Source: JARKQH01 sp964631605 (GTDB lineage Bacteria; Verrucomicrobiota; Verrucomicrobiia; Limisphaerales; UBA8199). Taken from it: a stretch of DNA of 64,000 nt. The notes under the pieces are model-generated. The model was not told the origin of the DNA, made no database searches, and was given only the letters and a program-made list of their open reading frames with translations. The stretch covers positions 1 through 64,000 of the forward strand of contig CAZVYG010000002.1 of NCBI GenBank assembly GCA_964631605.1. The letters are read 5' to 3'. Below are positions 1 to 8,800 of this stretch, piece after piece. The stretch's first letter is position 1; each line of letters opens with the position of its first letter. A program made the translations under genes and the position numbers.

Positions 1-2
1 GG

Positions 3-86
3 TACGAGTCCCTCGATCCCTTTGTGCTAGCGGCCCAGGTTGAAAAGCAGTTAAAGCCGATTCTGAGGGCGGTGGTGAATCCCTAG
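3..86 (+). CDS. C-terminal end of an unidentified protein (truncated by window edge)
   Basis: An open frame enters from the left edge and encodes 27 residues before a TAG stop; it contains LDPFVLAAQVEKQLK. It is followed immediately by a strong GC-rich hairpin, as expected at the end of a transcription unit. The tail is too short to name. Its amphipathic end loosely resembles C-termini of some transposases, but this is only an impression. Confidence 0.4.
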   Translation, partial: YESLDPFVLAAQVEKQLKPILRAVVNP

Positions 87-123
87 GGAGCGCCCCCCCC
101 GCCACGCTGGGCGGGGGGGCTCC
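87..123. repeat. GC-rich inverted repeat just after the left-edge gene
   Basis: The arm at 87-103 (GGAG, then a run of C and GCC) is complementary to 110-123 (GGC, a run of seven G, CTCC), giving a stem of about 13 pairs. No U-tract follows, so it is not a standard intrinsic terminator, but its place directly after a stop codon suggests transcript-end or mRNA-stability function. Confidence 0.5.
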
Positions 124-525
124 GCTGCGATTCGCTTCGCTCACCGCAGCTACGCCTCCCCGCCCAGCACCCCCCGCTTCGCAACGAGGGAGACGAGAGC
201 TAAACAAAGTGATGGAAATACGAACACCGAAATGTTAAACCCCTGGTGTCATTCTACCGTGAGGCAACGTATCAACGTTGACCCCAACCTTACGGTGTCT
301 TTTTGCCATGAGGCAACGCGAGAGTGCAGCTGCCGGTCCCAAAACTGAGGGTTTTGAAAGGCTTTCCCCCTCTCCAGGTTCCAGTTCGTCGTTGGCGCGC
401 TTCCCGCCCGTACTATTGCGGAATGGCTTTTCCTTGCTTTCCGGCGCTAGCAGTCTCAGTGTGAACTCAGCTTCTTGGGATCGCGATTCTAACGCGGCAA
501 AAGGCTGGCGAAGCGATTCGGGCGT
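87..525. other. Intergenic region with a 49-bp-spaced direct repeat
   Basis: No convincing gene. Besides the GC hairpin there is a second small inverted repeat (CTGCG/CGCAG near 123-147). Two copies of a 25-bp element, at 245-269 and 294-318, match at 21 of 25 positions and share GGTGTC and TGAGGCAACG. They lie about 210-280 bases upstream of the start of the large secreted protein at 526 and could be regulator sites, but no promoter could be placed with confidence. Confidence 0.4.
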
Positions 526-3500
526 ATGAAGATAAAACGGATTCTCACCTGCGGCTGTTGGCTGGTGGGCCTGACGGGTGGGGTGGTGACAAACCTGCTG
601 GGCCAAGGAACCCAACCGTTGGTCGCCATTCATGATTCGGAACTCACCCGCGCGCTCGAGTCCACGCCGGCCGTTTCGCCCACGCCCACGGGTGCCGGCA
701 CCACGGGCTATGAATGGTGGGTAACGGATTGGCGCTATTTCGTCATGCCCGACTCGCTTAAGGAGGCGTTGCGGTCCGATGGCACCGCTTTCACAGTGGT
801 GAGCGACTCGAACATCGCATCAGGCGTGTTACTGAGCGGCGGTGTGCCGCGTTACCCGATCGTGATCAGCCTGGCCAGCGAGGCGGTCCGCAACGATGAG
901 ATTGCGGCGCTGACCAACTATGTGGCCGCCGGGGGTTTCCTGTTCGTGGGATCCTCATCTTTCACGCGGCAGACCAACGGGGCGAGCCGGGGCGATTTCG
1001 CCCTTGGCGGCCCCTTGGGAGTCCGCATGGTGGCAGGCACTTTGGCCAACTGGGGTCAGAACAGTTATCTTACAAAACAAGCGGAGCATCGTCTGACGGC
1101 CCATCTCCCCGCCGGGCAGTTAACCTGGCGCATGCCGGCGCACGCGGAGGAAATCACGTGGGGCGTATCGCCGTCGCACCCGTTCCTGGCGCCGCACGAC
1201 ATTTGGCGGGTGCAGGCCACCGACGCCACGGTGCTGGCCGCCGGTGACGCCTATCCTTATCTCACGGTGAAATCGTACGGCAAGGGTTGTTTCATTTACT
1301 ACGCACCCCTGCAACCGCTCATTGGGCACGGCGGCTGGGCGCCGACGATGCACGCCTACCTCATCTTCCGCCGGGCCATCGAGTGGGCCTTCGAAAACGC
1401 CCGTCTGCCCGTGCCCAGGCTTAGCCCCTGGCCCTACCCATACGATGCCGCGTTCATGGTCCGCCATGACCTGGAAAACGAGCAGGCGCTCATCGCCAAT
1501 ATCGAGGCTTCCGCCCAGTTCGAATACACCAACGGCGCTCGGGGCGATTATTATTTCTGCACCGGCACCCTGCGCGAGCAGATGTCGGCTTCGTATGACA
1601 CCAACGCCGTCGTCTCGAGCCTGCGGCGGGCGATCTCGAGTTACGGCGCCACCATCGGCCCGCACAACGGCGGTCTTAAGAATCCGGTCAACCTCTCGCT
1701 CTCGCCCACCTCCTATGACTACTGGCACTGGGGCCCTGACGAAGCGCTGGATGTCACTCCGCCGGGTTACGCCAGCGGCAAGGCTTATGCCCTGGCCTCC
1801 CTCTCCACCTCGTTCCGGGACATCGAATCGTGGTTTGCCGGTTTGGCGAACAGCAACCAGCGCATCTGGGTCAGCCCTTACTTCAATGCCACGCGCGAGG
1901 ATTCGTTCGACCTCCAGTCGCAGCTCAACGTGAAGGTCACCGGCGACCAGAAGTTGGGGCTTTTTCCGCATTGGACTCTGTCCACGCGCACCCCCGGCAG
2001 GCGCTACGGCCTGCTCAGTCAGCCGGTGTCCGATTGGTATGTTGGGGGGCTGGTGGCGCAGTCACTCGAGCCGTGGCATCCGCCCGGGGTGCATACCGCC
2101 ACCACGGTGCGAAACATGATTGACTTTTACTACGGCCTGGGGGGATTGATCAACGCTTACTCCCACACGCTCTCGACCGGTCAGGGCGATGCGGGCGACT
2201 TGGCGCCGGAATATGTCCGTTACAGCCTCAATCCCGTCCTGCATCCGCGCCTTTGGTCCGCAAACGGCCTGTTGGTCTATCAATGGTGGCTGCAACGTTC
2301 CAACGTTCAGCTCACCGTTTCTCACTCGACCAACGGCTACCAGTTCCTCACCAGCCTCGCCGTCCGCAACTCCCCGCACACCAACACCGCCGTGGAATTG
2401 CTTCTGCCCTCCTCCCTGGCCGTCTGTAATCTCCAAGTGCGAACCAACGGCCAGTTGGCCGGCGCCGCCGCGTACCGCCTGACCGGCCAGTCGCTCAAAG
2501 TCCGCGTCGGCACCGCCGTCACCAACGTTGGCGTCAGCTACTACACCCTCACCCCTGGCGGCGGCATTTATCTGGAAAAGCTGGATGGGGTGGCCGCCCC
2601 CGCCCTGCCGGCCGGGTGGAGCACCGGAGCCAGCGGCGCTCAATCCTCCTGGACAACGCAGACCGCCGTCCGGGACACCGCGCCCAACGCCGCGTGGTCC
2701 CCGGCCCCCGCCGCGCTCGGCGTTAACGAACTGGTTTCGCCGCCGGTCGCCCTTCCGGCGGGTGTGGCTCAACTTGCCTTTCGAAACCGCTTCGAACTCG
2801 AAGCCGGCAGTTCCGGCATCGCTTACGACGGCGGTGTACTTGAAATCAAGATTGGCTCGGCCGAATTCGCGGACTTTCTCAAGGCGGGCGGAAGGTTTCT
2901 GGAGGGGGGTTACACTGGCTTGATTGATTCCAGCTATGGCAATCCCCTGGCGGGCCGGCAGGCCTGGAGCGGCACCTCAGGCGCTTTTATTACCACTGTG
3001 GCGGACCTGCCGGAAGCCGCCTCCGGCCAGGTGATCCAGTTGCGGTGGCGCTGCGGCACAGACAATGGCAACGGGGGCGGCGGTTGGTGGATTGACTCCG
3101 TGTCGCTCAGCAACCAAGTCTGCCTCTGTTGCGTCGCCACAACCAACTCGCCTCCTTCGCTTCCCGCCCAAGGCAGCCGCAGTGTGAACGAGATGACCTT
3201 GCTGACTGTCACCAACACGGCTTCCGACCCGGATCAAGCCGCCCAAGTTCTCAGCTATCAACTCCTCTCGCCACCGTCCGGCGCGGCTATTGACGCCAAT
3301 GGACTGATTACCTGGACGCCGTCCGAAGCGCAGGGACCCGGCGTTTACACGCTTGCCACGCGGGTCACTGACAACGGCAGTCCGCCCCTGAGCACCACAA
3401 ACTCGTTCAGCGTCACAGTCAACGAAGTCAACCGCCCGCCCGTCTTGCCTGCCCAACCCGACCGGCTAATTGAGGAGGGCAGCGCCTTGACAGTAACGAA

Positions 3501-4836
3501 CACCGCCACCGACCCAGACCTTCCAGCAAATCTGCTGAGCTACAGCCTGGGATCGCCGCCCTCAGGCGCCACCATTTCCAGTGGCGGTATTCTCACCTGG
3601 ACTCCTACCGCAGGCCAGGGACCAAGCACCAACCGGTTGACAACGATTGTTAGTGATCACGGCACGCCCTTGCTCAAGGCCACCAACACCTTCCAAGTGA
3701 TCGTCACCCAGCCGGCCAGCGCTCCCGTGATAACAATCCAACCCGCCAGCCGGACTAATTTCACCGGGACAACCGCCAACTTCAACGTCGTCGTCAGCGG
3801 CAGCACCCCCGCGTACCAGTGGATCAAGAACGGCACCAATACGTTGGTCAACGGGGGAAGAATCTCGGGGGCAACGTCCGCCACCTTGACGCTGTCGGAC
3901 CTTGAGCCCGCCAACGCCGGTGCCTACGCCGTGATCGTGACCAACCTCGCGGGAAGCGTAACCAGCGCCCCAGCCTGGTTGACGATCATTGTCAGCAACC
4001 CCCCGCCCCTCGAACTGTTTGCGGACGACTTCACACGGCCCACCAACCCCGGCACACTCAGTCCCTGGGTCACCCACAGCGGCACGTGGACGATTCACGA
4101 CGGACTGCTCGAAGGACACAGCAAGGCGCAGAGCTTCGCGACGATTCACCTGACCAACTTGTGGGAGAACTACTCGGTCGAGGCGGATATCCGCTTTTCC
4201 AGCGGAGCTTACGGTGGCGGAATTGGCGGCCGCTTGAACCCCGGCAACGGCGTCCACTATGCGGCGTGGGTCCATCCCGAAGGGTCAGCCGGCGGCGCGC
4301 GCACGCTGAAACTGCTCAAGTTCAAGAATTGGAAAACCTGGACGTACAACAGTGTCAACGCCGCCCCGATGGCCCAAACTACGCTCTCCGCCGTCGGCAC
4401 CAACTGGCACCACCTCAAGCTCTCGTTCCGCGCCAGCGAGATCGAAGTCCATTACGATGGAAACCAGGTTCTCGTCGTCATAGATACTGAATCCAGCCCG
4501 CTGCTCCTGGGGGCCGTCTGTCTGGACACGCGGATGGACTCCACCACGCACGCGATGTTTGTGGACAACTTCCGCGTTTTGTCACTGCCCAAGTACGGCC
4601 CGGTTAATCCGCAAAGTCCGTTGATCCATTCGGTGAGAATGGTGGGCGGATCGGCGGTGATCACCTGGACCACCGAAGCGGGCTTTAACTACCGGCTGCA
4701 ATACGCCGATACGCTCCTGGCTCGCACCTGGAACGACCTGTCTCCCGACCTCGCGGGCACGGGCAGCCTGGTTTCTTACACGAACCTCGTCCCGTCGGTA
4801 ACGCAGCGTTTTTACCGCGTACTGGTTCTGCCCTGA
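526..4836 (+). CDS. Large modular secreted protein with deacetylase-like, Ig-like and LamG-like domains
   Basis: 1436 residues with an N-terminal signal peptide (about residues 1-26). Residues 40-270 look like an amidotransferase/ThuA-like fold (VAAGGFLFVGSS). Residues 300-560 resemble a NodB-type polysaccharide deacetylase: RHDLE and GPHNGG could supply the Asp-His-His metal site. Around 870-1060 lie two Ig/cadherin-like repeats (each with TWTP and a DxGxP element), around 1070-1150 an Ig domain (YQWIKNG, NAGAYAV), and around 1160-1340 a LamG-like sandwich. The last 65 residues (YRLQYAD, FYRVLVLP) are the C-terminal module common on verrucomicrobial exported proteins. Inference: a cell-surface carbohydrate-active or adhesive protein. 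The substrate is not predictable and the deacetylase assignment is tentative. The start codon is ATG with no clear ribosome-binding site. Confidence 0.8.
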   Translation: MKIKRILTCGCWLVGLTGGVVTNLLGQGTQPLVAIHDSELTRALESTPAVSPTPTGAGTTGYEWWVTDWRYFVMPDSLKEALRSDGTAFTVVSDSNIASGVLLSGGVPRYPIVISLASEAVRNDEIAALTNYVAAGGFLFVGSSSFTRQTNGASRGDFALGGPLGVRMVAGTLANWGQNSYLTKQAEHRLTAHLPAGQLTWRMPAHAEEITWGVSPSHPFLAPHDIWRVQATDATVLAAGDAYPYLTVKSYGKGCFIYYAPLQPLIGHGGWAPTMHAYLIFRRAIEWAFENARLPVPRLSPWPYPYDAAFMVRHDLENEQALIANIEASAQFEYTNGARGDYYFCTGTLREQMSASYDTNAVVSSLRRAISSYGATIGPHNGGLKNPVNLSLSPTSYDYWHWGPDEALDVTPPGYASGKAYALASLSTSFRDIESWFAGLANSNQRIWVSPYFNATREDSFDLQSQLNVKVTGDQKLGLFPHWTLSTRTPGRRYGLLSQPVSDWYVGGLVAQSLEPWHPPGVHTATTVRNMIDFYYGLGGLINAYSHTLSTGQGDAGDLAPEYVRYSLNPVLHPRLWSANGLLVYQWWLQRSNVQLTVSHSTNGYQFLTSLAVRNSPHTNTAVELLLPSSLAVCNLQVRTNGQLAGAAAYRLTGQSLKVRVGTAVTNVGVSYYTLTPGGGIYLEKLDGVAAPALPAGWSTGASGAQSSWTTQTAVRDTAPNAAWSPAPAALGVNELVSPPVALPAGVAQLAFRNRFELEAGSSGIAYDGGVLEIKIGSAEFADFLKAGGRFLEGGYTGLIDSSYGNPLAGRQAWSGTSGAFITTVADLPEAASGQVIQLRWRCGTDNGNGGGGWWIDSVSLSNQVCLCCVATTNSPPSLPAQGSRSVNEMTLLTVTNTASDPDQAAQVLSYQLLSPPSGAAIDANGLITWTPSEAQGPGVYTLATRVTDNGSPPLSTTNSFSVTVNEVNRPPVLPAQPDRLIEEGSALTVTNTATDPDLPANLLSYSLGSPPSGATISSGGILTWTPTAGQGPSTNRLTTIVSDHGTPLLKATNTFQVIVTQPASAPVITIQPASRTNFTGTTANFNVVVSGSTPAYQWIKNGTNTLVNGGRISGATSATLTLSDLEPANAGAYAVIVTNLAGSVTSAPAWLTIIVSNPPPLELFADDFTRPTNPGTLSPWVTHSGTWTIHDGLLEGHSKAQSFATIHLTNLWENYSVEADIRFSSGAYGGGIGGRLNPGNGVHYAAWVHPEGSAGGARTLKLLKFKNWKTWTYNSVNAAPMAQTTLSAVGTNWHHLKLSFRASEIEVHYDGNQVLVVIDTESSPLLLGAVCLDTRMDSTTHAMFVDNFRVLSLPKYGPVNPQSPLIHSVRMVGGSAVITWTTEAGFNYRLQYADTLLARTWNDLSPDLAGTGSLVSYTNLVPSVTQRFYRVLVLP

Positions 4837-4989
4837 GAGGACCCGCCTGCGGATTCGTCCATGCTTTTGGCTTTTTCATCACGCAGAATACCGGTTTCAT
4901 CCCGCAACCCTCGCGCACCCGCTCTGACAGGGCTATCCTCATGGCCAGAGATAGAACAACAACGTCAACAATAAACGAAAGACAAAACT

Positions 4990-5670
4990 ATGAAAAAAAC
5001 CTTGCTGATCGCAGCGCTGGCTCTCGGAGTCCTAGCGCTTAACTCCATCGCCCAGGAGGACCAGCCGCCTCCCAGGGCCAAAGAACGCGAGCGGATTCGC
5101 GAGGAAAAACGGGAACAACGTGACCGGGACCTCGAGCAAGTCCGCCCGGATCGGGATCGTGAGGCAGGCCGTGACCTGCGCATGGACCGGCGAAATCGCC
5201 AAATGCCACCGGGACCCGGACGCGGTCAAGGCCCTCAAGCATGGCGCAATTTTCGAGGACCCCAAGGTGGGGCGCCGGACCAAGGCTTCGGACCGAATCT
5301 GAGGGTTTGTCCCCATTGCCAGCGTCCTTTGCCGCCGTTTGGGCAACCCGGCATGGGCATCGGCCCGCGCGGCTTCCAAGGCGGACCTCGCGGACCCATG
5401 GCTCCCCCCGCCTGGGAGGGACGCCAGGGTTTTCAACGCGGCCCGGCGTGGCAGGGACGCCCTGACTTCGATCGCGGTCCCGCATGGCAGGGGCCGGGGT
5501 TCCGACGCGGGCAAGGACCTGCACCGCGGGGAGATGATTTCCCAGCGCCCCCGCCAGCAGATGAACGATTTGGACCGGATCGCCGAGGACCGGGTTTTGC
5601 CCCGCCGGGTCCTCCGGACGATCGGGATGAACGCCCACGTCCTCCCCGCGAGCGCGACCTCAAGCCGTAA
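4990..5670 (+). CDS. Secreted Arg/Gly/Pro-rich protein with one CxxC knuckle
   Basis: 226 residues: signal peptide (residues 1-21, ending SIAQ), a charged Arg/Glu/Asp segment (25-70), then low-complexity repeats rich in Gly, Pro, Arg, Phe and Trp with recurring PAWQGRP- and GFQGG-like units. A single CPHCQRPLPPFG motif near residues 107-118 resembles half of a zinc ribbon. It belongs to no family I recognise. Length, signal peptide, codon use and the good terminator just downstream support a real gene. Inference: an exported, possibly polyanion-binding, intrinsically disordered protein. The composition also produces long open frames in the other strand, which are artefacts. Confidence 0.75.
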   Translation: MKKTLLIAALALGVLALNSIAQEDQPPPRAKERERIREEKREQRDRDLEQVRPDRDREAGRDLRMDRRNRQMPPGPGRGQGPQAWRNFRGPQGGAPDQGFGPNLRVCPHCQRPLPPFGQPGMGIGPRGFQGGPRGPMAPPAWEGRQGFQRGPAWQGRPDFDRGPAWQGPGFRRGQGPAPRGDDFPAPPPADERFGPDRRGPGFAPPGPPDDRDERPRPPRERDLKP

Positions 5671-5706
5671 TTGATCACCCGCAGCGCGAAGGCGGGTTAT
5701 TTAGGG

Positions 5707-5759
5707 GCGCGCGGTTCGCCAAAGGCTGGCAACAGCCCCGGTGAGCCGCGCGCTTTTTT
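5707..5759 (+). terminator. Intrinsic terminator after the Arg/Gly/Pro-rich protein gene
   Basis: The perfect arms GCGCGCGG (5707-5714) and CCGCGCGC (5746-5753) can be extended by further pairs inward, and are followed by six T (5754-5759). This is a standard Rho-independent terminator in plus orientation. Confidence 0.9.
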
Positions 5760-5812
5760 GCGTCCGAATAAGCCTGACAGCGGGCGGGAATTCTGATAAT
5801 CTGGTTTAGGTT

Positions 5813-8800
5813 ATGGCGCGGATGGTAATGTGGTTAGGCTCCTTGCTGCTGACGGTGTGGTCGGTCCGCGCGGAGGTGCTGATTCCCGGCGATAGCTTCT
5901 GGCGATACCTCAAGGGCACAGCCGAGCCGCCGCTCAGGGGGGCCGCCACCTGGCTGGAGCCCGACTACGATGACTCGGCCTGGCTGCTCGGGCAGGCAGC
6001 CTTTTACTACGAAAACCAGCCGGACAGCGCCAACGCCTTCACCGGGCAAACATTACTGAGCGACATGTTTGGCAGCTACACCTCTGTGTTTTTGCGCCGA
6101 ACCTTTGTCGTTCCCAACCCGAGCGATGTGGAAGTGCTCCAGGTGGCCGCCCTCTGTGACGATGGTTTTATCGCCTGGCTCAACGGGCACGAAGTGGCAC
6201 GACTCAACATGCCGGACGGCGCGGTGCCCTGCACCAGTTCTTCGCTGCCCGCGCTGAACGAGCCGATCTCGTGGTGGACCAACCTGCTCACCGACGCCGA
6301 AGAGTTCCTGCTGCCTGGCACCAACGTGCTGTGCATCCAGGCATTCAATTCCTCGCTTGCGAACAGCTCGGATTTCATCATCAACCCCGCCCTGTATTAC
6401 ACCCGGGATCAGACCAGCCCGGCTCTCACCTACCTGTTCCCCCCGGCAGACGCGGTGGTGCGGCAACTCACGACGGTCGAGGTCGCCTTCAACGAGGCGG
6501 TAACCGGCGTTGATGCCTCCGATCTCCTTATTAACGGCCAGCCCGCCGCGCAATTGACCCTTGTCACCCCGTCCCAGTTTGTGTTTGGCTTTGCGCAACC
6601 GGCGACGGGCGTCGTGCAGGTGGCTTTTGCCTCCAGCCACGGCATCCGCGATTCGAGCTCCAGCTCAAACCTCTTCGCCGGCGCGTCCTGGACTTACACC
6701 CTCAATCCGGATGCGCCCCTGGCGGATGTGATCATTTCCGAGTTCATGGCGTCCAACAGCGGCAATCAGACCAACTCGTTGCATGATGAACTGGGCAATA
6801 GTCCGGATTGGATTGAACTGCACAATCGGTCCAACGACCCGGTAAGCCTGACGGGCTGGGCGCTGACAGATAACCCGGCCCGGCCCGGCAAATGGCGTTT
6901 TCCCCAAATCATGCTGGCGGGCAAAGGCTACCTGGTGGTGTTTGCCTCCGGCCGTAATACGAATGTAGCCGGCCAGCTCCATACCAGCTTCAACCTCTCG
7001 GCAGATGGCGGCTACCCGGCGCTCCACGACCCGGCCGGCAATCTGGCTTCGGCGTTTTCTCCCGGCTACCCCAGCCAGTTCAAGGATGTCTCCTATGGAC
7101 GGGACCGGTTGGATCCATCGCTGGTGGGTTACTTCACCAACGCCACGCCGGGTGCGGCCAATGCCACCCAGGGAGCGGGGTTCGCACCCGCAGTTACGTT
7201 CTCGCGGGTAGGTGGCACCTTTCAGACACCTTTTTACCTCACTCTCTTCGTTCCCGATACCAACTGCGAAATTCGCTATGTGGCGCTGACGACCAACGTG
7301 CCCTCCGGCACCGTGGCGCCCACCAACATCCCCACCCAGGCTTCGGCACTTTACACCACTCCCATTTTGGTGAGCGACTCCGTCCAGGTCCGCGCCCGCG
7401 CCTTCCCGCGCCAGCCGGGGCTTTTCCCCGGCCCGCCGCGGACCGAAAACTATATCCGGATTTCAGCGGCGGCGGCGGCGTTCAATTCGGACCTGCCGGT
7501 GATCCTCCTGCACAACCTCGCGGGCGGGAACGTGCCGCAGACAACAGACCAAAGCGTCATGGTGATGGTGTTCGAGCCTGTCAACGGTCGCACTTCGCTG
7601 ACGAATCCGCCCACGCTGGTGGCGCGGGCCGGACTGAACATTCGCGGCAGCAGCACCGCCGGACAAGGACAGTCCAGCTTCGCCCTGGAACTCTGGGACG
7701 AGTACAACGACGACCTCAAGACCGAGTTGCTTGGAATGCCGGCCGAGTCGGACTGGGTGCTCTATGGACAGAACGGTTACGACCCCTCCTACCTGCACAA
7801 CCCGCTGGCGCACCAGTTGGCCCGCGACCTGGGGCGATACTCGTCGCGCACGCGGTTCGCCGAAGTCTTCCTCAACAAAACCGGCGGCACCATCGCTTAT
7901 TCGCCGCCGGTGTCCGGTCACTACTTCGGCCTCTACACCGTCGAGGAAAAGATCAAGCGCAACAAGGACCGCGTGGACATCCAGGAGCTGAATCAGTTCC
8001 AAACCACCGCGCCGGGTGTGACCGGGGGCTACCTTCTGAAAATTGACCGGGTGGATCCCGATGAGCGGACCTTTTATGACTCTTACGTGCAGCGGGACAT
8101 CGTGTTTCAGGACCCCAAAGGCCTCGAGATGGTGGACCCCGCCTGGCAGGCGCAGAACAATTACATCCGGAACTATTTCAACCAGTTTGGGCAGGCACTC
8201 TGGGGGGCCAGTTACACCAACCCGGCCACGGGCTACGCCGCTTATATTGATGTCAACTCCTGGCTGGACCAGCATTTGGTCAATGCCGTCGCCTTCTGCG
8301 TGGATGCCTTCCGCCTCAGCGGCTACTTCTACAAGGATCGTGACAAGAAACTTGAGATGGGCCCGTCCTGGGACTTTGACCGCAGCATGGGCACCTACAA
8401 CCCCGTGACCGACTCATGGGACAAGCGCGCCTTCAATCCGCGCTTGTGGCGTGTGCAGGCCAGCGGCGACCAGGGCACCGACCTGTTCGGCAACCCTTCC
8501 CTGCTTGGCGTCCGCTGGTGGCAACGCTTGTTTGTGGACCCGGATTTCTGGCAGCGGTGGATTGACCGCTGGTCCGAGGTGCGGCGGGACGTTTGGACCA
8601 CCAATCACATCAACGCGCTGATTGACGGATTCGCCAGCCAGTTGACCCAGGCACAGCCCCGCCAGCAGACGCGCTGGAGCTATACCGCGCCGCGCTCGGG
8701 TGGGCTCTCTGCCAACGGCTACACCCATAACTTTCCCGGCACTTACGCGGGTGAAATCGCCTTCCTCAAACGCTGGATGGCGGATCGCGTGGATTTTATT

